NCBI RefSeq assembly: GCF_905220565.1
Contig: NC_059409.1
Span: forward strand, 14,998,549 to 15,062,548
Source: Melitaea cinxia
Lineage: Eukaryota; Arthropoda; Insecta; Lepidoptera; Nymphalidae
Direction of reading: 5' to 3'
DNA length: 64,000 nucleotides
The notes under the pieces were generated by a model, which ran no database searches, was not told the origin of the DNA, and was given only the letters and a program-made list of their open reading frames with translations. Position numbers and translations under genes: made by a program. Positions 33,301-43,500 of this stretch are shown piece by piece. How positions within the stretch are numbered: the stretch's first letter is position 1; each line of letters begins with the position of its first letter.

Positions 33301-35801
33301 GATGAGGTCGCCCATAAATTGCGTCAAATGAATTTAACGATTTTTTACCTCGCCCTACTTAGTGTGACGTTACATATTTTATATCTATAAATAACTATGT
33401 ATTAAATTAAAAAATCAGTTTCGATATTATTATTATTCCCATTTAAATTATTACATAAAATAGTATTAAGTTTATTTCCAACTAACTGCCCGGACAGACT
33501 TCGTTCTGTCAAAAGTTAATAGTATTTTTTTTTTCGTTTTTTCTTAGTGTACTATAATTGGAATTATATACATATAATTATAGTCTTGTAGATAAATAGG
33601 AAAGCTATCTATTGTGATATAATAATAAAAAAAATATATATTTTACAGCTCGCCATATCGGTCACAGTGTTCTATTTGTTCCGCGGCCAGGTTAATATTC
33701 TATGGATATATGTATAATTTTTCTATTTTTTAATTTATTTTTAATAAAATCAATAATCACTTTAGCTGTCCACATTTACCAAAAATGGAAAAAGCAGAAA
33801 AAACATGGAGAACATTTGATGGTGCACCAAGCAGGTTAAATTACCTCCATTCGTTTTTTTTTTTTTTTTTGGTTGAATAACATAAGCAAATAATAAAATA
33901 TTACAGTCGAATTAGTGCACGAAAATCCGATTACAAAATGCCTTCCTCACCAAGAATGGAAAGAAGGGTCGAATCTATAATAGTTCCACGGGAAAGGTCT
34001 TAAATTATTTCTTTATTACTATTTTTGTGTTTATTTCATATTTATTTTATTTAAATACCTTATTAACTATGAAAGTAATACAAAAGATGGACTAAATACG
34101 CATATAGTATTATCTTCCAGTCAAGTTTTAGTCCAAACAGAAAAAAGTTTTGGACGGTAATACTAAAGAAGAAAAAATAGTTTAAAGATAATAAATAGTA
34201 TATACATACAAGGTGTGCCCGCGACTTCGTTCGCGTGGAATTTAACAAAATAGTTATTGTTCAGTAAAAAAAAAAATATCGAAAATGAAAGTAGCCTAAG
34301 TTACCTTATCGCCTATCTGCCAGTGAAAGTCCCGTCAAAATTGGGCCAGCCGTTTCAGAGAGTAGCCGACACAAACAGACAGACAGACAAAAATTATAAA
34401 AAAATGTTATTTTGGTATATGTACCGTGTATACCATACGTATGGATTTAGTAAAAAGCGGTTATTTTAATGTTACAAACAGACACTCCAATTTTATTTAT
34501 TTGTATAGATGAGTAACTACTCATATGTATATAGTTGAGTATTAGATAAATTTTTGATAATTTTTAGTATTTTTTGAAGTTATACTTCTTTTGATTTGTA
34601 TACTTGATCAGCAATTACTCAAATATATATAGTTTGGTATAAAAATAAAACTTGTTAATTTCTAGTATTTTTTGAAGTTATACATCTTTTGGTGCGTTAG
34701 GGAAAAATGATGAATGTAAATTATTACGACGCGCGCGCACACCGTCACAAAAAAACCGACACCCTGAAGTTAGCCTAGTCGACGAAGTAGAAGTTAGCAA
34801 CGTGAAGTTAGCTAGTCAATGAAGTATAACTTCTTACGTGCGTACATAAGTTCACACAAACTTTTTTTTAATTTTTTTCCCTTTTTTTTTAAATAAAGGC
34901 CAGTACGTGAAAAACCACGTCCACGTGGACAGCCATGCAATGAAAGGTTTTTCTTATATAATCCTTTAGTTTTTATATTAGTTTGAATTAATTTGATTGT
35001 CAATTAGGATAATTATCATTGATTGTATAATTTATATTAAGTACATTCGAATTTACTATCTTAAATTATATTTTTTTACTAAATACGTCACCCACTCACT
35101 TCAGTCTATCCCAGTCCAGTAGGACATAGGCATCCGCAAGTTCGCAACAAAAATGGCGTGAACTAATGTCTAATGTCGTCTTCGGTGCGACAAAGCCAGC
35201 CCTGCGGTCACCAACCCGCCTGCCCAGCGTGGTGACTATGGGCAAAACACATGAGTTCACACCATTTTTGGCTCGAACTTGTGGAGACCTATGTCCAGTA
35301 GTGGACTGCTATAGGCTGATGCGATGCGATGCGAAAATAATGTAGAATTGTAGTAAATAATATTAGTTTTTGTGGAATTAATATTAAAATAATAATTAAA
35401 AGAGATTTAAGTATGCCTGTAAAAAGTCTAAAAATATATGTAATATCTGTAAAAATGTATGTGTATAAAAATGTAGCAAATACTTGTTTGGTCCAAAATA
35501 AATAATAAATTTATTTATTTATTGAAAAGATCATTTAAATTTTATTTTAACATATTATTAATTTACTTGTAAAGGTTGTTATTATTTTTTAAGTCTACAA
35601 GAACATGGTTATGCCTAATTTATTGTATTAATAGTAGATTTAACAATTAATTAATGTATGTTAGTAAAATTATCATAAATAAATCTAGATTTTAATAATT
35701 GCATTATTTGTTTCAGCTCGAATCTAAAATGGGCGTTGCTTGCTCTTGCAGGAGCGTTAGTCCTGGGGATCGTTTTGAAGAAATATTTGGGAAGCAAATA
35801 G
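30324..35801 (+). CDS. Cyt-b5: Cytochrome b5, tail-anchored, 7 exons, 183 aa
   Basis: Exons 30324-30431, 31598-31686, 32465-32533, 33649-33690, 33766-33834, 33907-33996 and 35717-35801; all GT-AG, total 552 nt. The haem domain spans exons 1-3, with HPGG giving axial His37 and GHSDDAR giving His61. The last exon encodes a hydrophobic helix (WALLALAGALVLGIVL) followed by Lys/Tyr, a classic ER tail anchor. It passes electrons to desaturases, elongation enzymes and P450s at the ER. Odd: exons 4-6 (42, 69 and 90 nt) add a 67-residue linker rich in Ser/Arg with a Cys cluster (QCSIC...SC). Exons 3 to 6 all begin and end in phase 2, so exons 4-6 can each be skipped without losing the anchor. Standard insect b5 is about 130 aa, close to the form without them. 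Confidence 0.9.
34210..34509 (-). mobile_element. Non-autonomous Helitron in Cyt-b5 intron 6
   Basis: Reversed 3' hairpin GTGTGCCCGCGACTTCGTTC (CTAG mutated), CAGACAGACAGACAAAAATT inside, reversed start TGTATAGA. Confidence 0.7.
34510..34870. repeat. Tandem duplication plus dispersed repeat in Cyt-b5 intron 6
   Basis: Two units of about 100 bp end in TTTTTTGAAGTTATAC-TCTTTTG (about 34571 and 34668). The second runs into GCGTTAGGGAAAAATGATGA and a CGCGCGCGCACACCGTCAC block, a repeat style common in Lepidoptera. Confidence 0.45.
35098..35338 (+). repeat. SINE family B, inverted double tail
   Basis: The first 70 bp are the family B tail in reverse (CAGTCCAGTAGGACATAGGC). At about 35184 this switches to the forward second half of the SINE, ending GGACTGCTATAGGCTGATG. 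Head sequence is absent. In Cyt-b5 intron 6. Confidence 0.65.
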
Positions 35802-36764
35802 TTGCGTTTTCCTTTATATCGGTCCACAGTATTTAAAAAAAAAGTTAGCATTTAGCTAATGTAGTGACTAGTATTTCCAGAATAAAATTCCTCGAAATGC
35901 GACTGTTTTATGCAATATTTTTATATTAGACTGTATCGTATAATTTAGTTTTATAACTGGTTCAAAGCATTTTTATACATATTTTTTCTTTTTAATTTTC
36001 AATAATGTTGATACCCATTCAGTGTATTCTATTTTATTACATTGTTGTTTTATTTATATAAATATTTATAAATATATGTGACAATAAAATAAATGACATG
36101 GTTTTTCTTTCACTTTCTTTCACATTTCTTCATTTAAATTTGACTTTGTTTAAATAGATGAGCTCGTTCCGTACAATAACTTGTGAGCGCGTAAGCACGA
36201 CTATAAAACTACACTAAAACATTCTACGAGATAAATATTTCGTATCCATTCATCTTCCTCGTTCCCTCAATGATGAGGCTCGCGACCACGAATGATATGT
36301 CTCCATTGAAGGCGATCGTAAGCAGCATGTGTAGTACGGTGCAAGCGAGGTTATTTTCTGTGTGCGATTCTATAGCTGTAAGCGGTAGTTAGTACTAATA
36401 TTTAATTTTATTGACGTTTATTAGGTAAGAAACATAGTATTGGACGGTTACGCAAAAGTACGTTGGCACGTTGAACGTTTTTTGTTCAATTTCTATTTAA
36501 TACATAACACAAATTTTGTTTGCGCTATTAAAACTATAAGTGCTCAACACATACTACATAATTATATTTATTTAATTACTCTATCTACATTACATAACTA
36601 GATACATAGGCATAGACAATATTTTGATACATATTCAACACATTCCCTTATCAAAATGATTTACATGCATACATCAAAACTAAACAAGTAATTGTTAAAC
36701 AAGACAAATTAAGTTTATAACTGAGTGACACCTAACTGTTCAGCAGTGCAGTAGCGAGCTTATC
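35802..36764 (+). other. Cyt-b5 3' UTR and intergenic spacer
   Basis: AATAAA signals at about 35880 and 36084 are the likely polyadenylation sites. Beyond about 36110 nothing is recognised. Confidence 0.5.
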
Positions 36765-36935
36765 TCGCGCCCGGGGCACAAAACCTTTTCAGCGCTACCC
36801 CCCCATTCGAAAACCATACAATAAGTCCAGCAATTTTTTGTTATGCGGATCATTTGGCGCCCCTAAAATAGCGAATAGCCCCGGGGCATGTTCCCCCCCC
36901 CCCCCCTTCCCTGCCTACCCCCTCACTACGCCATT
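36765..36935 (+). repeat. Dispersed repeat F, copy 2, with a poly-C run
   Basis: GAAAACCATACAATAAGTCC and GGCATGTT followed by a run of about 14 C; related to 17045-17200. Confidence 0.5.
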
Positions 36936-37119
36936 ACGAAAATTATTACTTACCGACAGTTACAACTAAAGAACTGCGTATTGAAAAGAATTTCATTCCT
37001 TATCGAATGTTATTTATTGTATTGTATAGCCCCGTACTTCTCGCAATGAGCCCGCAAAAAAACGCTGCCTCAATTCGGATGCAGTTTTCCGAGTTAATTA
37101 ATAATTATAATAAGCTCAT

Positions 37120-37418
37120 TTTGTACATCATACAGTAGAGTTATATCTAATAATGCGTTTTTACTTGACTATTTTTTCGTCGACCTACGTTATATTATAC
37201 CGCATAACTTTTCACTGGGTATACCGATTTTGATGATTTTTAATTTAATCGAAAGCTGATGTTTATCGTATCACATTTAAATTTCATCGAGATCTGATAA
37301 TAACTTTTTTAAGTAATCTTTGATAACGCATATTTACTTGACTATTTTTTCGTCCACCTACGTTGTATTACTTGTCGATGTAATTGAAGTCGGTTTTTTT
37401 TTTCGTTTGCAAGATTTC
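37120..37418 (-). mobile_element. Family D TIR element, partial
   Basis: Reversed AACGTAGGTCGACGAAAAAA modules and the reversed start TTGAAGTCGGTTTTTTTTTT. Confidence 0.7.
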
Positions 37419-37419
37419 C

Positions 37420-37745
37420 ATTTCAACCAACTGCAGTGAACATAGGCATCCCCAAGTTTGCGCCAGACATTATTGCTCATAGTCACCACGCTGGGCAAGT
37501 GGGTTAGTGACCGCAGGGCTGGCTCTGTGTCGCACCGAAGACGCTACTGCCCGTATTCAGCCTGTGTATTTCAAAGCCAGTAATTGGATGGTTATCTGGT
37601 CGGCTTTTTAAGTTCCAAGGCGGTAATGGAGGGGGTGGCTATTTTCTTTACTACCGTAGTGGAACTGTGTTATTTTATCCCTTAGTAGCCTCTTACAATA
37701 CTCACGGGAAGATCAGGGGTTGTTGTATTCTTTACTGCCCGTAAC
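37420..37745 (-). repeat. SINE family B, diverged
   Basis: CAGTGAACATAGGCATCCCC (reversed tail) to GTATTCTTTACTGCCCGTAA; contains an extra partial copy of the head region. Confidence 0.65.
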
Positions 37746-38344
37746 AGTACAGCAAATATTACAATGAAAAGCCAGTTTTAATCAATTGTGCATTTTCACT
37801 GTATAATTACTAGTGTAGATGTATACAGTAAAATATAAGAAATTAATTACTTTTACTTAAGTAATTTAAATATTTATCATAATCACAAATTGGAATTAAC
37901 TTCTTATTACTAAAAGTGGCACTTTGTACGAAATTTCTCTTGAATTTTTTTTTTTATATTAAACATTATACCTACATGTTTACAATTCACAACTTAAGAA
38001 CTAAATATTTACAGACAGTTTTGGTATAAATCATGTCCACGTGGAATTGTGCCAAGAATGCTGAATTGAATTAAAATTGGGTTACATAATAAATCGGAAA
38101 CAATTGAAATGAAACCTTAAATAAAATAAGATTTTCGGCTTTTAAGGTCTGTTCCTATTCACTCCTGTATTATTTCAATCATCCTGTATTTTATCAAATT
38201 TTATTAATTTATTTAAATTGTGACATGAAAGTAAAATTAACACATCTATGTTTTAATATTTGCTTAATTTGAATGACGATAATACTCCTTATTTAAAAAC
38301 TAGTTGTGTCCCGTTGTTTCATCCGCGTTGATTTGGGTAACAAC
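37746..38344. other. Spacer with a reversed LINE 3' end
   Basis: About 37955-38055 matches 40683-40790 (TTTACAATTCACAACTTAAG, CGTGGAATTGT-CCAAGAATG). A Helitron-like AACTAGTTGTGTCCCGTTGT starts at about 38299. Confidence 0.45.
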
Positions 38345-38512
38345 GTAAGGTACCTGGGTCGAGTATGGCCACCTTAAGGTTTGTTATCGTTTTTTTATAA
38401 TAACAAAGCTAAAAAAAGCAAGTTTTAGCATTTGTTCATGAAGAGTGGCTATTTATCTTTATAATAAAGGCAAAAAAATACAAATACATACACATACAAA
38501 GAGATAAATAGT

Positions 38513-38705
38513 AAACATTTTTGAATATCATATCAAAAATTGACCGCTCCAGCGGGGATCGAACGATGTTCCATAGCTTAATTGGCTATAGCACCGTCAG
38601 TCGGAGACGCGGGTTCGATCCCCGCTGGAGCGGTCAATTTTTGAGATGATATTCAAAAATGTTTAGAATTCCTAATGTGTGGGTAACACAAAAATAAAAG
38701 TGTAC
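38513..38705 (+). repeat. tRNA-like SINE inside a 46-bp inverted repeat, copy 1 (core flipped)
   Basis: Arms 38512-38557 and 38620-38665 are inverted repeats starting TAAACATTTTTGAATATCAT and ending in GACCGCTCCAGCGGG. The loop is tRNA-like, with box A TAGCTTAATTGGCTATAGC and box B GGTTCGATCC on the plus strand. The unpaired 3' part runs to GTGTAC. Exact 11-bp target duplication AGATAAATAGT at 38502-38512 and 38706-38716. The core lies in the opposite direction relative to the 3' part compared with copies 2 and 3. Confidence 0.85.
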
Positions 38706-39466
38706 AGATAAATAGTATTTTTAACAGTTTAAAAAAAATAGAAATTTGCCATATTTCCGACGGGTTACGTTAATATGCCACATGAATGCCCACATATGTG
38801 AAAATATTTGTTGCGTGTATTACTTGTTTAAAAACCACTACCTAAGTAACTGAAAGAAAAATAGATATTATATTTTAATAGTGTTTATTTAAATTATAAT
38901 TGTGTTTATTTTTATTTATTTAACAAGTAATGTAAATTTGAAAATATCAACAATGATATTCAAACGATAAGATAGAAAATTAACAAAATTTTAAAAAAGA
39001 AAACGTAATAGTTGAGATCATTCATAAATAAACGAGTTCTTACAAATTTGTCAGTATATTCTTTTGTCAACCCAACGCAGTCTTTATCCATATTGCAAAC
39101 GTAACAATACCAAGTCTTTAGATTTTGTTTAGAATGTGATTAAACTTTTTGATTAGAAACCTCAGAAGTTACTGCTCCACTCTTGTTCATATTAGCAGAA
39201 TATTGTTTTTTTTTCTTTTTTTTGGGAAGAAACTAGATGGTTCTGGCTCATTATTTTTCTCTGTAAACATCGATTTTGTTATCTCCTGTTTCAGACTATT
39301 AATAGCTTTTGCCCTTGGTGTAGTTTTTAGTCTTGCCATTTTCTCCGGAGTTTTTAAAATTTCACAAAAATATGAATATGACTCACTAAATGTTGTGGAG
39401 CAAACGTTTGTAAATATGGCCAAACGCTGGCCATATTTACAGTCATGCAATTTTTTTGCTTTTATA

Positions 39467-39896
39467 TCTATACTAATATTATAAAGAGGTAAAGTTTATA
39501 ACTTTGTTTGTATGTAGGGGGTAATCTTCGCTAATACTGATCTGATCATTAAAATTCTTTCACTAACAGAAAGCTACACTATTCAGGAGTGACATAGGCT
39601 ATATTTTATTGTTATTGAACAACGAATTCAGTAAATAAGAAAAAAATTAAAATATAATATCAAAATGGTAAATAAACTAGCGCCATCTATCGCTATTAGA
39701 AAACAATTTATTAGTCTTTCGACGTTATTAATTTAGTCTTATTTTAGTCTATCGACGACTTTTTTCACGATTTTTGATAAATGGCGTTGGAGCAACATAT
39801 TATTTATTTAAGTGCTATAAAATTTGTTCTTTAAAATATGTTATTTGGTAATATAATAATAATTAACGCCCAACGAAGTGGGCACGGGTCGGCTAG
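39467..39896 (+). mobile_element. Non-autonomous Helitron, complete, 430 bp
   Basis: Starts TCTATACTAATATTATAAAG and ends with the hairpin GCCCAACGAAGTGGGC, then ACGGGTCGG and CTAG before T. Confidence 0.8.
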
Positions 39897-40450
39897 TTAA
39901 TTAATAAAAACACGCAATTTTTTGATAAATAAACAAAGAAATATTAAATTGCAATCGACACACAATGTCGTAATGTGAATAGCAACGATTTTTATTAGAA
40001 AAGTAACAGAAATACAAGAAAATACTTACTTCATGTTTTTATAACCACAACAGTACGTTTCACAATAATGGACGCTGGGCGATCAGCGAGTGCGCGAGAG
40101 GCGTGAAAACTACGCTGTTCAGATACATGCGCCATTAGATAATGGCATGTGGCCATATTTTCCTGCTGGCCATATTCGACCCAGGTACCTTACTTAAATA
40201 TTACATAGCCATCCTCGGTAAATTAACAGTTACAAAAACTAACGCATGAAGGATTTTTCATTCGAATCAGTAGATAGATACCTCAGATAGAGCGTTCACA
40301 CAAACAAACAAACTCTTCACCTCTTTAATTGTTATAGACTATAGCCGATTGTGTTCCAATAAAATTGATGACGCTATTAAGTTTATCATTTAATTGATAA
40401 TACTGTTCACATAGTATAATTATTTTATGTATCTGTTTTTTCAAGTAGTA

Positions 40451-40456
40451 TATAAA
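40451..40456 (+). promoter_or_regulatory. TATA box of the first serine protease gene
   Basis: TATAAA 71 bp before the start codon, implying a 5' UTR of about 40 nt. GATAA/TTATC motifs lie at about 40382-40400; midgut genes often use GATA factors, which is inference here. Confidence 0.6.
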
Positions 40457-40521
40457 AGTATAATTTAAATGGTTACAATCATTTGCACATTATTTCATTT
40501 CATTTCATCACTTTCGACAAC

Positions 40522-43500
40522 ATGTCTCTCAAACTTGGATTCTTCTTGGTCACACTCCTTGTTGGAAGCTACGGTAAGATTCTCGTCATTTAACTTTACT
40601 AACCTTCGGTTCTACCTTTTGAAGCATTTATTTCGTGTTTAACTTTTATTTTGTGGTAAGAATTTTTTTATGATAACAATAGTTTATTAAACATTATACA
40701 TATTTACAATTCACAACTTAAGAACTAAATATTTACAGATAGTTTTGATATAAATCATATCCGCGTGGAATTGTACCAAGAATGCTGGCCGCATTTCCCC
40801 GTTGAATCGCTATGCCAATACTCTGGGCAATAATTGTGTTTGCTCGCAAACGAAAAAAAACCGACTTCAATTACATCGACGAGTAATACAACGTAGATCG
40901 ACGAAAAAATAGTCAAGTAACTACGCGTTATCAAAGATTACTCAAAAAGTAGTTATCAGATCTCGATAAAATTTATATGTAACCACATGATAAACATCAG
41001 CTTTTGATTAAATTAAAAATTATCAAAATCGGTATACCCAGTAAAAAGTTATTGCGGATTTTCAAGAGTTTCCCTCGACTTATCTGGGATCCCATCATCA
41101 GATCCTGGTTTCCTTATTATGGTACTAAACTAGGGATATCTCTTTTCTAACAAAAAAAGAATTACCAAAATCGGTACATCCAGTAGAAAGTTATACGGTA
41201 TAATACAACGTAGGTCGACGAAAAAAGCGTCAAGTAAAAACGCATTATTAGATATAACTCGAAAAGTAGTTGTTAGATCTCAAATAAATTTAAATGGGAC
41301 CAATTGACACACACCACCTTTAGATTAAAACAAAAATTGTCGAAATCGGTCCACACGGGCAAAAGTTCTAATGTAACATGCATAAAAAAAAAAAAAGTCG
41401 AATTGAGAACCTCCTCCTTTTTTGGAAGTCGGTTAAAAAATGCACCAGCTCTCTTGTCACCAGTGGAGGCAATGAGGCGAGGAGTTATCTCATATATGTT
41501 GTTCTACCTTATATTCAGGATCAAGTTTAATTATATACAAATCATTGTAGCCGGGTAAAAATATATTGTAATTTTCTGCAATTTTCATTCTATTTTTTTT
41601 TACTTATTTTGTAACGTTGCGCTAGAACGTTACTGTGGTGATTGAAGTTTTATTTTATTTTATTTTTTATTTTATTTTATTTTATTTTATTTAGGAAACA
41701 AACAGTACAATAATACAAAGAAAAAAATCATATAAAACTAATACATAAACCAATAAAGTTTCCAATAGTAAACAATTCATTAATAAGCTAAAAAGCACAC
41801 ATTAATCAGAAATAATCGATACACACAAAAATATAAATAATTCTATAAAGTTCTATAATAAAAAAGTTTTTTTTTTTTACTTATAAAAGTAATTTTTGAA
41901 TAGATCGAGCTTCTCATTTACTTTCCATAATAAAGAAATATGGCTATGGTTAAACCTTTAAAGTTCGTAGATTAGACTAGAGGCGTTAAACTTCAATTTT
42001 ACTTCAACATTTTATGGATATGAAAATAGATCGCACTAGCCTACAACCCCACTGCTGGGAATAGGCCTCTTTCTCCACCAAATCTAATTTTAAAATGCTC
42101 TCCGAGTTACGGTGGGAAGACCCATAAGGACCCGTCCTAACCGAGAAGAAATATTTGTACGTATCCATCCCGAGCGGGAATCGAACCCGCAAACCGTCGG
42201 TGTTTTAGACGACTACTTGCACCACTAAACTAGAGCGGTTGGTATTATAAATATAGATATCTTATACTATTAAACGAGCAATTCTTGAATATATATATAT
42301 ATATATATATATAATCTGAATCTCGGAAACGGCTCCAATGATTTTCATGAAATTTGGTAGAAGTCAATTAAGTCAAGAATTTAGAAAATGTTGTTTTATC
42401 CCTGTTTTTAGACAATGAAAAAATATCGTTAGAATACGAAGGTAAATTTCGCCAATATCAGTAAAATTGTAATAGCTCAGGTGGGAAATCGGCCGGTCGC
42501 GATCGACCGAAAAGACGACGATGGTTCAAATCCTCGATCTATTTTATTATTATTTTTTTATTATTATGATTATTTTTTCTTTTTTTTTCTAATTGCACTC
42601 GTTATTTTTAATGTAATAATGTATGTAAAATCGAAAAATATTATTTATATTATATCATTATTATTTTTTAATTATTTTTTTATTTTTTAATTATTTTTGA
42701 TTTTTTATATTTATTTATATTATTTATCACTGTCGGTAAAAACATATTATTCATATTTTATAAATATGTAATTCGTATTTCGTATAATTTCCAAAAAACA
42801 CGATTTACTAAAAAATACCGAGCTAAGCTTGGTCACCCAGGTACTAAATATTTAATGAGTACTAACTAGTTTCAAAGTTTGTTTATATTTTTGTACTAAA
42901 CAAAACTTTTTCTGCTTATGATCGCCACTCTATTATCGAGCGCTTAATCTGTTCCGAAAACCGATCAAACATATCAATATATTATGTCTAAATTCTGAGA
43001 GAAGTATTCTTTTGTACAGAAGTAAATATATTCTTTATTGCACTTAAATTTTTTGTACAGTTATTTGAATACAAATTATATGTGAAAAATTTGCAGCTGT
43101 GGATGACATGTCGATATTTTTCGATCACACGAATACCTTATCCCGTATTGTCGGCGGTGAACCTGCCGGCCTCGTTCCCTACGTGGTAGCTCTAGTCTAC
43201 GGCGCCGATGTCAGGAACCTTATCTGCGGCGCCTCCCTGGTCACCACAAGACACGTCTTAACTGCCGCTCACTGCATCGAAGCTGTGCTCTTCCCTGACG
43301 GGAGTCTAATCAGGTATGGTATTATTTCATTTATTTATTTATTTATTTATTTTTTCCTAAAATTAAATTAAAGATACATGAATTAAAAGTAATAGTCAAT
43401 AATTAAGTAGGTAATAATAATAATAATAATAAAATAAGGTACTTAAGAATAAAACAAAAATAAAAATCTTAAGAAGCCGGCGTATTTTTGCCCATAGTAA

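Larger units (their letters stand above)
38345..40193. mobile_element. 1.85-kb TIR DNA transposon, non-autonomous
   Basis: 27-bp inverted ends begin GTAAGGTACCTGGGTCGA and continue to TATGGCCA (38345-38371 and 40167-40193, one mismatch). The motif AATATGGCCA recurs inside (39412, 39431, 40150). A minus-strand ORF (39187-39450) with KMARLKTTPRAKAINSLKQE and a basic C-terminus may be part of its protein, but I do not recognise it. A tRNA-like SINE (38513-38705) and a Helitron (39467-39896) are nested. No target duplication is evident. Confidence 0.6.
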
